DNA of 64,000 bases from Anaerolineaceae bacterium (GTDB lineage: Bacteria; Chloroflexota; Anaerolineae; Anaerolineales; Villigracilaceae), in NCBI GenBank assembly GCA_009772985.1, contig WOUS01000010.1:1-64000 (forward strand), given 5' to 3'. The position numbers and the translations under genes are program-made. Position 1 is the stretch's first letter, and the number at the start of each line of letters is the position of its first letter. The notes beneath the pieces were generated by a model that had not been told where the DNA came from, searched no databases, and was given only the letters and a program-made list of their open reading frames with translations. Of this stretch, positions 55,234 to 63,405 are shown one piece after another.

Positions 55234-56939
55234 ATGGCCGACGTTTTCCAGATTGACTTCCAGCCCATCGGGCGGCGCGGGACCGCCCGCCCCGGGAGAC
55301 CCTGCTCGAGGCCGCGCAGGCCGCGGGCGTGGGACTGGCCTCCGTCTGCGGCGGGATGGGGACGTGCGAGGAATGCCGGGTGCGCCGCGTGACCGGGGAC
55401 CTGTCCGCGCCGACCCCGACCGAGGCGGCCGCCCTGGGCCGCGACGCGCTGGCCGCGGGCTGGCGGCTGGCCTGCCAGGCCACGGCGCTCAACGACGTGC
55501 GCCTGCACATTCCGCCCGAGTCGCTCACCGCCGCCCAGCGTCTGCAAGTGGAAGGAATCGAAGCGCGGCTGGACCTCGATCCGGCTATCCATACCCCCGG
55601 CGCGTACGGCCTGGCCGTGGACGTGGGCACGACCAAAGTGGCGGCGTACCTCGTCCGGCTGGAGACGGGCGAGACCGTTGCCCGGTCCGCGGCGATGAAT
55701 CCGCAGATCGCCTACGGCGAGGACGTGATCAGCCGCATCGCGTTTGCGGGCCGCGAAGCCGGACCCCCCAAAGAACGGGGGCAGGTGGGCGCGAAGTGTC
55801 TGCAATCCGTGCTGGTGGAAACGCTGAACAGCCTGCTGGCGGAGATGTGCGCGTCGGCATCCGTCCCTGCCGGGCGCGTGCTGGATTCGGTCATGGTCGG
55901 CAACACGGCCATGCACCACCTGCTGGCGGGACTGCCCGTGGAGCAACTCGGCCGCGCTCCCTACGCCCCGGCCACCACCGAGCCGCTGCTCATCCCGGCG
56001 CGTGAACTGGGGCTGGCGCTCGGCGAGGGCGCGAACGTGTACCTGCCGCCGGTCATCGCCGGGTACGTCGGCGCGGACCACCTCGCCATGCTGCTGGCAA
56101 CCGGAATAATTAAACCGCGAAGACGCGAAGGACGCGAAGAATTCAATTTGGCCGCGAAGAAACCCTTCGCGGACAATGAAAAACCTTCGCGGTCGCCTGC
56201 CCCCGTTCTTTGGGGGTCATTGCTTCGCGGTTCAAATATCATTGCCCTCGACATCGGCACCAACACCGAGATCGCCCTGCTCGCGGGCGGACGGATCACG
56301 TGCTGTTCGTGCGCCTCCGGCCCGGCCTTCGAGGGCGCGCATATCCGGGAAGGGATGCGCGCCGCGCCGGGAGCCATCGAGCGCGCCCGCTGGTCGGACG
56401 GCAAAATCCTGTGGCAGACCATCGAAGGCCAGCCGCCGGTCGGCATCTGCGGCTCCGGCATTCTCGACGTGGTCGCCTCCCTGCTCGATGGCGGGCTGCT
56501 CAAGCCGAACGGACAGTTGACCGTCGGGAGCGAATACCCGCTCGTCCCGGCCGCGCAGACCGGGCTGGGCCGCGATCTGGTAGTGACGCGCAAGGACGTG
56601 CACGAGATCCAGCTCGCCAAGTCCGCCATCCGCGCCGGGACGGAGGTGCTGCTGGCGAATGCCGGGCTGGCGGCAGGCGATCTGGACGGCTTCATCGTGG
56701 CCGGCGCGTTCGGCACCTATCTCGACCTGCGCTCGGCGGTACGCGTGGGCATGTTCCCGTCCCTGCCGATGGAGAAATTCAGCCAGGTTGGCAACGCGGC
56801 CGGCGTGGGGGCGCGGATGATGCTGGTTTCGGCAAAAAAGCGCCGCGAGGCCGAAGCGCTGGCGAAACGGTTGGGATACGTGGAACTGGCGGCGGATGAT
56901 GGGTTTACCGGATTGTTCATGAAATATCTGGGATTTTGA
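55234..56939 (+). CDS. Corrinoid activation protein (RACo-like), frameshifted and carrying an in-frame palindrome
   Basis: An ASKHA-type ATPase with an N-terminal 2Fe-2S domain that reduces inactive Co(II) corrinoid proteins. After the shift the Cys cluster (SVCGGMGTCEECRV...LACQ), YGLAVDVGTTKVAAYL and a C-terminal DUF4445-like domain (ALDIGTNTEIALLAGG, GAFGTYLDLRSAVRVGMFPS) are all visible. The natural ATG at 55234 (MADVFQIDFQPIGRRGT) is in a different frame. One missing base in the C/G run near 55287-55300 would join it to GETLLEAAQAAGVGLASV. The open frame itself can only start near 55329. About 40 residues at 263-302 (counted from 55329) are encoded by a palindromic repeat. Confidence 0.85.
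56113..56232. repeat. Palindromic element, copy 2, inside the corrinoid activator gene
   Basis: Perfect ends AACCGCGAAG (56113-56122) and CTTCGCGGTT (56223-56232), internal CGCGAAGRA 9-mers and a CCCCCGT...GGGGGTC hairpin. It is 120 bp (40 codons), in frame, and separates LLATGI from IIALDIGTNTE. Confidence 0.88.
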
Positions 56940-56976
56940 CCATCCGGAGGTGATATAATCACGGCCAACAGATCGT

Positions 56977-57048
56977 TGCGGGGTAGAGCAGCGGCAGCTC
57001 GTCAGGCTCATAACCTGGAGGTCAGTGGTTCAAATCCACTCCCCGCGC
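56977..57048 (+). tRNA. tRNA-Met (anticodon CAT)
   Basis: A cloverleaf can be drawn: acceptor TGCGGGG / CCCCGCG (first pair U-G), D-stem GAGC / GCTC, anticodon loop CTCATAA on stem TCAGG / CCTGG, and T-arm AGTGG-TTCAAAT-CCACT. CCA is not encoded. The A11-U24 pair in the D-stem and the weak first acceptor pair suggest the initiator type. However, the anticodon stem lacks the three G-C pairs usual in initiators, so initiator versus elongator is open. A hairpin without T run follows (57055-57078). Confidence 0.9.
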
Positions 57049-57111
57049 CCTTAAAATGACGCCCAGCCGGGCGTCATTGGATTCACCCCCGAAGTGGCGG
57101 ATAGTCTTTTG

Positions 57112-57267
57112 GCAATACCGCATAACTTGCTATTGCACGGTAGTTTTGCTTTGGCAGAGACTCGCGACCCGCCCCCCACATATGGGCTAGATACGACTTC
57201 CACGTGCCGTTTATCCCAGATGTGGGGTCGTCCCCAAAAATCCAAAAAGCAAGTTATGCGGTACTGC
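57112..57267. mobile_element. Miniature inverted-repeat element (156 bp) with 8-bp target duplication
   Basis: Terminal inverted repeats of 20 bp with one mismatch: GCAATACCGCATAACTTGCT (57112-57131) and the complement of GCAGTACCGCATAACTTGCT (57248-57267). Both ends are flanked by the direct repeat GTCTTTTG (57104-57111 and 57268-57275). It holds no transposase, and the interior can fold on itself (CGACCC...GGGTCG). The right end sits two bases before a TATAAT that probably serves the downstream DUF3597 gene. Confidence 0.85.
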
Positions 57268-57341
57268 GTCTTTTGGTATAATGCCCCGACAACGGTGCGA
57301 ACCGCCCCCAACCCACATTTGTTTAGAGAAAGGATATTGTT

Positions 57342-57761
57342 ATGAGTCTCTTCGGAAACATTCTCGAAAAACTGAACCTGAAGAAACCGGCTGCCGCGCC
57401 CGCCAAGCCGGCGGCAACCGCCGCCCCGAAGGTCGGCATGGCGAAGATGGCAGGCGAGACCGCCACCGCCGCGCCTGCCGCCGCCAAACCGGCCGCCATC
57501 GCGGTCGTGGACGTGGTCAGCAAACTCGAAGCCATGGCCAAGTCGAAGCCCGGCCTCGATTGGAAAGTCTCCATCGTGGACCTGCTGAAACTCCTGGACC
57601 TCGACAGCAGTTTCGACGCCCGCAAGGGCATGGCGGTCGAACTCGGCTGCCCGGAAAAACTCATGGGCGATTCCGCCGCCATGAACACCTGGCTGCACAA
57701 GACCGTCCTGCAGAAGATCGCCGAGAACGGCGGCAATATTCCCGCAAGCCTGCTGAAGTAA
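57342..57761 (+). CDS. DUF3597 protein
   Basis: A 139-residue protein: short MSLFGNILEKLNLKK start, a long Ala/Pro/Lys linker (about 16-55), then the DUF3597 domain (VDVVSKLEAMAKSKPGLDWKVSIVDLLKLLDLDSSFDARKGMAVELGCPE...MNTWLHKTVLQKIAENGG), which resembles small PRC-like or lysin-associated domains. Function unknown. AAAGGATATT precedes the ATG. The probable promoter TATAAT (57277-57282) abuts a transposon-like element. Confidence 0.9.
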   Translation: MSLFGNILEKLNLKKPAAAPAKPAATAAPKVGMAKMAGETATAAPAAAKPAAIAVVDVVSKLEAMAKSKPGLDWKVSIVDLLKLLDLDSSFDARKGMAVELGCPEKLMGDSAAMNTWLHKTVLQKIAENGGNIPASLLK

Positions 57762-57780
57762 AGACGGATTTTGGCGTCAT

Positions 57781-57817
57781 AAAAAATCCCGGAGACTGCC
57801 TGTCTCCGGGATTTTTT
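57781..57817. terminator. Strong bidirectional terminator
   Basis: A 16-bp perfect stem (AAAAAATCCCGGAGAC and complement, 5-base loop). It closes the DUF3597 gene and the minus-strand remnant beside it. Confidence 0.92.
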
Positions 57818-57819
57818 GT

Positions 57820-57972
57820 TTACGCGCCCTTCGCAGCCTCCGCCTCGCGCAGTTTTTCTGCGGCCCGGAAATACTTGAGATAACGCATGGAATTTGGATC
57901 GCGCCCCAGCAGCAGGTCGGCGGCGCGGACGGTCTGGCCGAGTTTCAGCGGGGCGGTGATGGAGCAGGCCGC
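57820..57972 (-). pseudogene. C-terminal remnant of a methyltransferase gene
   Basis: About 50 codons ending GQTVRAADLLLGRDPNSMRYLKYFRAAEKLREAEAAKGA, almost the same as the C-terminus of the pterin-binding methyltransferase encoded at 58503-59375. No catalytic part is present. It may be the scar of a tandem duplication followed by deletion. Confidence 0.85.
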
Positions 57973-58031
57973 TCCGGGCCGATGGTCGAGTCTACTTGAG
58001 TGGACTTCCACGAACTGAGGGGGAAAGGATA

Positions 58032-58058
58032 AAAAAACTCAGAGGTTGTCTCCGAGTT
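58032..58058 (-). terminator. Terminator downstream of the antitoxin-like gene
   Basis: Minus-strand stem AACTCGGAG / CTCTGAGTT (one mismatch) followed by T. Confidence 0.7.
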
Positions 58059-58104
58059 TCGATTTACAAGCCGAGCGTATGCTTCAAGGCCTTGTCAATT
58101 GCTT

Positions 58105-58359
58105 TCATTGGCAGTTTGCCAATGCCGCGTCGTAGTTATCATACGCGCTCATTTCGGGGCTGTCCCAACCCTCGGCAAAGGTCGCGAGTTGAGCGCGCAA
58201 GGTCTTGGCCTGTGCCTTGCTGATGCCGCGCTTGCGTAAATCCACTGCGCCAGAATCGAGAAAGGTCACGATGACGCTCGTCTCATCGCTGATATTCTTT
58301 GGCTTTCGGGTCAATTCAATCTTGCCCTTGCGATATACACCCTGAACGCTGGTAAGCAT
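58105..58359 (-). CDS. Antitoxin-like protein, 84 aa (orphan)
   Basis: MLTSVQGVYRKGKIELTRKPKNISDETSVIVTFL followed by VDLRKRGISKAQAKTLRAQLATFAEGWDSPEMSAYDNYD. This layout is common for small antitoxins that precede a PemK/MazF or PIN toxin gene. Here the following frame starts at the overlapping ATGA (58107) but has only 14 codons (MKAIDKALKHTLGL) before a stop and a terminator, so the toxin is missing or reduced to a stub. A GGAGACTC box precedes the ATG at 58359. Confidence 0.7.
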   Translation of the reverse strand: MLTSVQGVYRKGKIELTRKPKNISDETSVIVTFLDSGAVDLRKRGISKAQAKTLRAQLATFAEGWDSPEMSAYDNYDAALANCQ

Positions 58360-58448
58360 AAGAGTCTCCTGTCGATTTGCTCTATACTCATTATACACAA
58401 GATGGGCAGAATTTGGAGCGCGGCGCGAGAGAGCGTTACCCCCTGCAA

Positions 58449-58486
58449 AACCAACTCCCCTTCAACAGTTTCGCGAAGGGGAGTTT
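58449..58486 (-). terminator. Terminator of the pterin methyltransferase gene
   Basis: Minus-strand stem CAAAACTCCCCTTCGC... with GAAGGGGAGTTGGTTTTG, 17 bases after the stop at 58503. Confidence 0.75.
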
Positions 58487-58502
58487 TGTTTTTCGCCTTT
58501 TT

Positions 58503-59375
58503 TTACGTCGCTTTCTGTATTTCTGCCTCGCGCAACTTCTCCGCGGCGCGGAAATACTTGAGATAACGCATGGAATTTGGATCGCGGCCGAGCAGCAGGT
58601 CGGCAGCGCGGACGGTCTGGCCGAATTTCTGCGGGTCAGTGATGGAGCAGGTCGCGCCGGACTGGATGCCGAGCGCCAGGAACGCGGCGTTGACCGTGGG
58701 CCGCTCCGGCAGGCCAAACGAGACGTTGCTGGCGCCCAGGTTGACGTTCACGCCGAAGGTGCGGCGCAGCAGGTCCACGGTCTGGAGCGTGACGAGGGCG
58801 GCCTTGCTGTCCGAGCCAACCGTCAGCACAAGCGGATCAATAATCACGTCCTCGGCCGGGATACCCATCTGCGCGGCGCGGTTCAGGATCTTCTCGGCCA
58901 CCGCCACGCGTTCCTCGGCGGTCTTGGGGATGCCGTTGTCGTCCATCGTCAGGCCGATGACCGCCGCGCCGCGGTCCTTGACCAGCGGCAGGACGGTCTC
59001 CAGTTTCTTCGTCTCGCCGCTGACCGAGTTGACCAGCGGCTTGCCCGGCGCGGCCGCGAGACCGGCGGCCAGCACGTCGGGGTTGGCCGAGTCGAGGCAG
59101 AGCGGCGCGTCCGTCAGCGAGGCGACCAGTTCCACGACCCTCTTCACCATCGCGACCTCGTCAATCCCCGGCACGCCGACGTTGATGTCGAGCACGTCCG
59201 CACCCCAGGCGATCTGACTGGCGGCCAGTTCGCGGATGTAGTCCAGGTTGCCCTCGATCAGGGCGGCGGCCAGTTTCTTGCGCCCGGTCGGGTTGATCTT
59301 TTCGCCGATCATCACGAACGGCTTGTCAATCCCGATGATGATTTCTTTGGTGTTGCTTTTCAAGATGGTGTGCAT
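58503..59375 (-). CDS. Methyltetrahydrofolate:corrinoid methyltransferase (pterin-binding, AcsE-like)
   Basis: A 290-residue TIM-barrel of the DHPS-like pterin-binding family: MIGEKINPTGRKKL near the N-terminus, ADVLDINVGVPGIDEVAMVKRVVELV, LCLDSANPDVL, NSVSGE, and GASNVSFGLPERPTVN. It moves methyl groups between methyl-tetrahydrofolate and a corrinoid protein. With the MttB and corrinoid genes upstream it would feed amine-derived methyl groups into the folate pool, or work in reverse. AGGAGAT precedes the ATG at 59375. Confidence 0.9.
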   Translation of the reverse strand: MHTILKSNTKEIIIGIDKPFVMIGEKINPTGRKKLAAALIEGNLDYIRELAASQIAWGADVLDINVGVPGIDEVAMVKRVVELVASLTDAPLCLDSANPDVLAAGLAAAPGKPLVNSVSGETKKLETVLPLVKDRGAAVIGLTMDDNGIPKTAEERVAVAEKILNRAAQMGIPAEDVIIDPLVLTVGSDSKAALVTLQTVDLLRRTFGVNVNLGASNVSFGLPERPTVNAAFLALGIQSGATCSITDPQKFGQTVRAADLLLGRDPNSMRYLKYFRAAEKLREAEIQKAT

Positions 59376-59581
59376 AATATATCTCCTGATATTTTTTCTC
59401 TGCCGTACAAACCCTGTGCGGGACGCGGACACTCAAAAGAACAAGTGCGGGCGAGCGCGGAAAACGCGGACAAAACCGATTCTTTTCAAAGGTTTTCCCG
59501 AACAATCCGCGTCCATCCGCGTTATTCCGCGTCCCATCACGAGTTCGCGTTCCGCAGCCGCCATGATACCATCCAATCCGG
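59376..59581. repeat. Spacer with inverted CGCGGA repeats
   Basis: A gene-free spacer. GGGACGCGGA and GAGCGCGGAAAACGCGGAC on the left face ATCCGCGTCC, ATCCGCGTT and TCCGCGTCCC on the right (about 59418-59535), another member of the inverted short-repeat class. Confidence 0.6.
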
Positions 59582-61057
59582 CTATTCTGCTTCGGGAAGT
59601 TTCTCCATCCCGGCATCCTTCGCCAGGGATTGTACCATCGCGCGCAGTTCGCGCTCCTGCTCCGGCGCCATTGCCGGACGCTGGTAGGCGGCCAGCAGGT
59701 CGCGGGTCCGGGCGCGGGCGCGGGCGAACGTGTCCAGACTCCCGGCCTGCTGCCAGCCGCGGATCGAGTCCCGGTCAATGACCGCAGACGGGAGGTATTG
59801 TTCCAGCGGGAAAAGTTCGCGCGTGACCTTCTGCTTGAGGAAGTCGCCCTTGAAATTGATGCCTTCGAAAAGAGCAGTCGCCAGCGTTTCGGTGCGGACC
59901 GTGATGCCTGCCACCAAACGTTTGGCCATTCCTATCGCCTCGGCGTCCACCACCAGTTTTTCCGCGCTCTGGCAGGCCAGGAAATCGAGCATGCCCGCGC
60001 CGGAGATCATGTTGACGCCCGCCAGCGCGCCGAGGATGGCGCTGACGCCGCTTTCGAGACCGGCCTGGGCATCCACGATCTTCGCGTCGCTCGCGCCGAG
60101 ATAGCAGTGCGTGGGCAGGCCGAGCGACTTGCCAACCTGCGCGTACGCCGCGTCGATCATGGCCGTCTCGACCGCGCCCATCGGCGTGGTGCCGCGGCGC
60201 ATGTCGAAGATGGCCGGCGCGCCGCCCCAAACGATGGGCGCGCCGGGGCTGGCGAGTTGATGGATGGCGATGCCACTCAAACTTTCCGCGGCGTGCTGGA
60301 CGACCGACCCGAGCAGCGTGACCGGCGCGGCCGCGCCCGCCAGCGGCATCGAGATGAGTTCCGCCGGGACGTTGGCGCGCGCCAGTTCGATCAGATTGCC
60401 CGCGCCGAACTCGCTCCAGATGAGCGGCGGCGAGGGGCAAACGTCGAAGACCGCCAGCGGCTTTTCGGCAAGAGCAGCGCGGCTCCCGCCTGCACTGAGC
60501 GAAGTCGAAGTGGAGAAAATCGCCAGCATGTCAATCATGGTGTGCAGGGTGGAAAGGGAAAACGCGCCGGTGACAATCGGCTTGGCCGAGTAGAGCAAGA
60601 CGATGTAAAGCCGGTACAGGTCGCCAATCGCTTTCGGCGCCTCGTTGCACACCACCGCCGTGGATTGGGCGTCGTAGGCCGACAGCATTTCCGCCACCTT
60701 GACCAGCCGGACAAGGTCGGCGGTTTCGGAGGGTTTATGCTCCAGCGTCTCCGGGTCGAGCACGTGGACGCCGGACGAGCCGGGGTCGAAGTGGACCGCG
60801 TCGCCGCCGTAGGTGACGCGGCGGTTCCCGAGGCGGTCATACAGGAAGAAGGTCGAGGGGACGCTTTCGAGCGCCTTGCGGACGACCTTCTCCGGGATGC
60901 GGACGATTTCGCCGTCCACGGATGAACCGGCAGCAGCGAGCAGGTCCCGCGCCGCGGCGTCCTGGACCTTGATGCCGGGTTTCATCATCAACTGGAAGGC
61001 TTCGTCGAGGATGCGGGAGATGAGGCCGGGGGTGAGGAGTTCGAGTTTGGGTTGCAT
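59582..61057 (-). CDS. MttB-family (trimethylamine-type) methyltransferase 1
   Basis: A 491-residue TIM-barrel of the MttB superfamily: LTPGLISRILDEAFQLMMKPGIKV, GGDAVHFDPGSSGVHVLDPET, HQLASPGAPIVWGGAPAIFDMRRGTTPMGAVETAM and CYLGASDAKIVDAQAGLESG. The family demethylates methylamines or betaines onto a corrinoid. There is no in-frame TAG read-through, so it is a non-pyrrolysine member, as glycine-betaine or other quaternary-amine enzymes are. Near residue 190 a short odd segment (STSTSLSAG) is encoded by a CACTGAGCGAAGTCGAAGTG repeat and may be an insertion. Confidence 0.88.
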   Translation of the reverse strand: MQPKLELLTPGLISRILDEAFQLMMKPGIKVQDAAARDLLAAAGSSVDGEIVRIPEKVVRKALESVPSTFFLYDRLGNRRVTYGGDAVHFDPGSSGVHVLDPETLEHKPSETADLVRLVKVAEMLSAYDAQSTAVVCNEAPKAIGDLYRLYIVLLYSAKPIVTGAFSLSTLHTMIDMLAIFSTSTSLSAGGSRAALAEKPLAVFDVCPSPPLIWSEFGAGNLIELARANVPAELISMPLAGAAAPVTLLGSVVQHAAESLSGIAIHQLASPGAPIVWGGAPAIFDMRRGTTPMGAVETAMIDAAYAQVGKSLGLPTHCYLGASDAKIVDAQAGLESGVSAILGALAGVNMISGAGMLDFLACQSAEKLVVDAEAIGMAKRLVAGITVRTETLATALFEGINFKGDFLKQKVTRELFPLEQYLPSAVIDRDSIRGWQQAGSLDTFARARARTRDLLAAYQRPAMAPEQERELRAMVQSLAKDAGMEKLPEAE

Positions 61058-61067
61058 GGTGTAAGTA

Positions 61068-61169
61068 TTAAGTATACAAGTACACAGGTAGACAAGTTGT
61101 GAGAGGTAGACAGGCCAAGAATGATCCCATGTTTACTTGTTTACTTGTCTACTTGTCTACTTGCTTACC
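61068..61169. repeat. Inverted octamer arrays overlapping a stop codon
   Basis: Left units AGTATACA, AGTACACA, GGTAGACA (61070-61110) face right units TGTTTACT, TGTTTACT, TGTCTACT, TGTCTACT, TGCTTACC (61130-61169). The right array contains the stop (61157-61159) of the second MttB gene. Confidence 0.85.
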
Positions 61170-62605
61170 TGCTCGATTATTTTCTCCAATTCCGCGCTCA
61201 GCTTCGGGTCGAGCGGATCGGGCTGGTGTTCGGCGAGGGTCTTGCGGGCTTTCGCCAGCGCCCAATCGCGGGCGTCGTCTTTTTTGGATTCCCATTCGTT
61301 GTACGGGCGGCGGTCCATGAACTGCGGCAGGAACAGGCCGCGCATATGTTTGAGCGTGTGCTTCTGCGAAAGGAAATTCCCGCCGGGACCGACGGCTGCG
61401 ATGGTGTCGAGCGCCAGCGTCTCGTCATCCACAACGATGCCCTGCATGGTTTTGTGGATGATGGAAAAGATCTCGCAATCCATCATCATCTGCGCGTAAG
61501 ACCAGATGCGGCTGCCGTGCAGCAGTCCCACGCCGAGCAGCATGTCAGACATGGAAACGCAGGCCATGAACGTGGACATGCTGTTCTCGATGCCCGCCTG
61601 CCAGTTCGGTTCCTTCGCGCCGGTGGCGAACGAACCGATCGAGAGCGGGATGTTGTAGAAATCGGCCAGGGCGTTCTGCGCCGCGCCAAAAAGGAAGTCC
61701 TCCGGGCCGCCGCCGGTGTAGGCCCCCGTCCGCAAATCGGCAGCAGCCTGCGCGGCGGCGTAGAAGACCGGCGCGCCGGGGTACGCCAGTTGCAGGAGGG
61801 CCAGGCCGGCGATGACCTCGGCGTTACCTACCGCCAGGTTCCCCGCCAGCGTGGCGGGACCGGTGGTCAGGCAGGCGGCCATGGTCATGAACCCGGTCGG
61901 GATGCCGGCCTCGGCGGCCAGCAGGGCCGCGTCGAGCGAGCCGCCGTCCTGTCCGAGCGGCGGGGCGGTGCACTGCATCAGCGAAAGGAGCGGGCGCTTG
62001 CGCAAGGCGTCACGTCCGCCGGCGATGGCGGAGGCCATCTCGATGGCAGCGCGCGCCTCGCGCTCGTTGTAGATGCTCTCGGTCTGGACGTGCTTGGTGG
62101 AGTTCTCCCAGATGGATTTGACCTCGTGCAGGCCGCGCGTCTCGGGCGGCATATCCTGCGCAGAGACCGGCACCCAGTGGAAGCCGATCTCCGGCGTGGC
62201 GTCGGCGATGCGGGCAATGTCGCTCACGTCGCGCAGGCTCGAGGCCCGGCGCGCACCGGTTTCGATATCCAGCACCTCCACGCCGCAGCCATCCGTCCCG
62301 ACAAAGACGTGGTTGCCGTCCAGCGGCAGGTCCTGCGACGGGTCGCGGGCGCAGAGAACGTAGGATGCGGGCGCCTGCTTGAGGGCTTCCTCGATGAGAT
62401 GCGGCTTGGCGCGCACGATCATCTTTTCGGCGTCCACGCTGGCGCCGAAGGACTGCCAGATGTCGAGGGCGCGCTTCGAGGGGAAGCGCACGCCGACGTG
62501 CTCGATAATCCACAGCGTGGCTTCGTGGATTTTCCTGACTTCCTCCGGCGTCAAAACTTCCAGCCGCAGTTTGGGATTGGTGATGGATTTGATGGGTTTG
62601 CTCAT
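61157..62605 (-). CDS. MttB-family (trimethylamine-type) methyltransferase 2
   Basis: A 482-residue MttB-superfamily protein: LEVLTPEEVRKIHEATLWIIEHVGVRFPSKRALDI, HVFVGTDGCGVEVLDIETGARR, LAVGNAEVIAGLALLQLAYPGAPVFYAA and VGPGGNFLSQKHTLKHMRG. Only distantly similar to methyltransferase 1, so the two may use different amines. No TAG codon is read through. It lies directly downstream of the corrinoid protein gene on the same strand. The start at 62605 has a poor ribosome site. Confidence 0.88.
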   Translation of the reverse strand: MSKPIKSITNPKLRLEVLTPEEVRKIHEATLWIIEHVGVRFPSKRALDIWQSFGASVDAEKMIVRAKPHLIEEALKQAPASYVLCARDPSQDLPLDGNHVFVGTDGCGVEVLDIETGARRASSLRDVSDIARIADATPEIGFHWVPVSAQDMPPETRGLHEVKSIWENSTKHVQTESIYNEREARAAIEMASAIAGGRDALRKRPLLSLMQCTAPPLGQDGGSLDAALLAAEAGIPTGFMTMAACLTTGPATLAGNLAVGNAEVIAGLALLQLAYPGAPVFYAAAQAAADLRTGAYTGGGPEDFLFGAAQNALADFYNIPLSIGSFATGAKEPNWQAGIENSMSTFMACVSMSDMLLGVGLLHGSRIWSYAQMMMDCEIFSIIHKTMQGIVVDDETLALDTIAAVGPGGNFLSQKHTLKHMRGLFLPQFMDRRPYNEWESKKDDARDWALAKARKTLAEHQPDPLDPKLSAELEKIIEQVSK

Positions 62606-62628
62606 GGTAGGTTTCAGAAAAAACATTT

Positions 62629-62745
62629 AACCGCGAAGACGCGAAGGCCGCGAAGAAATCATCGTGGTCGCGAAGAGACCCTTCGCGCCCCTAAAAATCT
62701 TCGCGCTCGCCTGCCCCCGCTCTTTGGGGGTCGTTTCTTCGCGGT
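62629..62745. repeat. Palindromic element, copy 3
   Basis: Starts AACCGCGAAG (62629-62638) and ends CTTCGCGGT (62737-62745), with internal CGCGAAG repeats and a CCCCCGC...GGGGGTC hairpin, as in copy 2 inside the corrinoid activator gene. It lies between the corrinoid and MttB genes. Confidence 0.85.
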
Positions 62746-62754
62746 GAATCTTTT

Positions 62755-63405
62755 TCACGCCGCGCCGACCAGTTGTTTGGCAACGGCCACCGCGCCGATG
62801 GCGTCTTCGGAGTAGCCGTCGGCTTCGATTTTCTGGACCCAGTCACGGGTCACGGGCGCGCCGCCCACCATGACCTTGACCTTCTTGCGCAGGCCTTCCT
62901 TGTCCAGCACGTCAATGACTTCCTTCTGCTTGACCATGGTGGTGGTCAGCAGCGCGGACAGGCCGACCAGGTCGGCGTCCACTTCCTTGACCTTGGCCAG
63001 GATCTTTGCAGACGGCACGTCCACGCCCAGGTCGTAGACCTGGAAGCCGGAGGCCGAGAGCATTGTCCCGACCAGGGTCTTGCCGATCTCGTGGATGTCG
63101 CCCTCGACGGTGGCCAGCACGACCTTGCCGAGGATCTGGCGGGCGGTGCCGCGCTTCTGCATCTCCGGCTCGAGCACGGCGATGGCGGCCTTCATGGCTT
63201 CGCCGGCCATGACCAGTTCGGGCAGGAAAGCGTCGCCTTTGGCGAACGCCTCACCGACGGTGTTGACGCCGATGACAAAGCCTTTGGAAATGGCCTCCAG
63301 CGGGTCCAAACCGGACTCCACGGCCTGTTGCGCCAGGGCGGCCGCGGCATCCGAGTCGCCGTCAATGATGGACTGGGACATTTTGGGGAATAATTCTGTG
63401 CTCAT
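62755..63405 (-). CDS. Corrinoid protein (MttC/MtbC family)
   Basis: A 216-residue methyl carrier. The N-terminal helical cap (MSQSIIDGDSDAAAALAQQAVESGLDPLEAISKGFVIGVNTVGEAF) is followed by a B12-binding domain with the base-off ligand motif EGDIHEIGK (His near 105), then SALLTTTMVKQKEVI and a C-terminal VGGAPV segment. It accepts methyl groups from MttB-type enzymes and hands them to the pterin methyltransferase; the RACo-like activator would repair it. AAGGAGTC precedes the ATG. First gene of the minus-strand methyltransferase run. Confidence 0.95.
   Translation of the reverse strand: MSTELFPKMSQSIIDGDSDAAAALAQQAVESGLDPLEAISKGFVIGVNTVGEAFAKGDAFLPELVMAGEAMKAAIAVLEPEMQKRGTARQILGKVVLATVEGDIHEIGKTLVGTMLSASGFQVYDLGVDVPSAKILAKVKEVDADLVGLSALLTTTMVKQKEVIDVLDKEGLRKKVKVMVGGAPVTRDWVQKIEADGYSEDAIGAVAVAKQLVGAA

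Noticed and set aside
56977-57048. Integration site for a mobile island at the tRNA-Met gene
   Set aside because: No integrase gene and no repeat of the tRNA 3' end were seen nearby; the neighbouring small element has its own target duplication outside the tRNA.
59582-62605. Pyrrolysine-containing MttB
   Set aside because: Both MttB-family genes read through without an internal TAG and no pyl genes are present.
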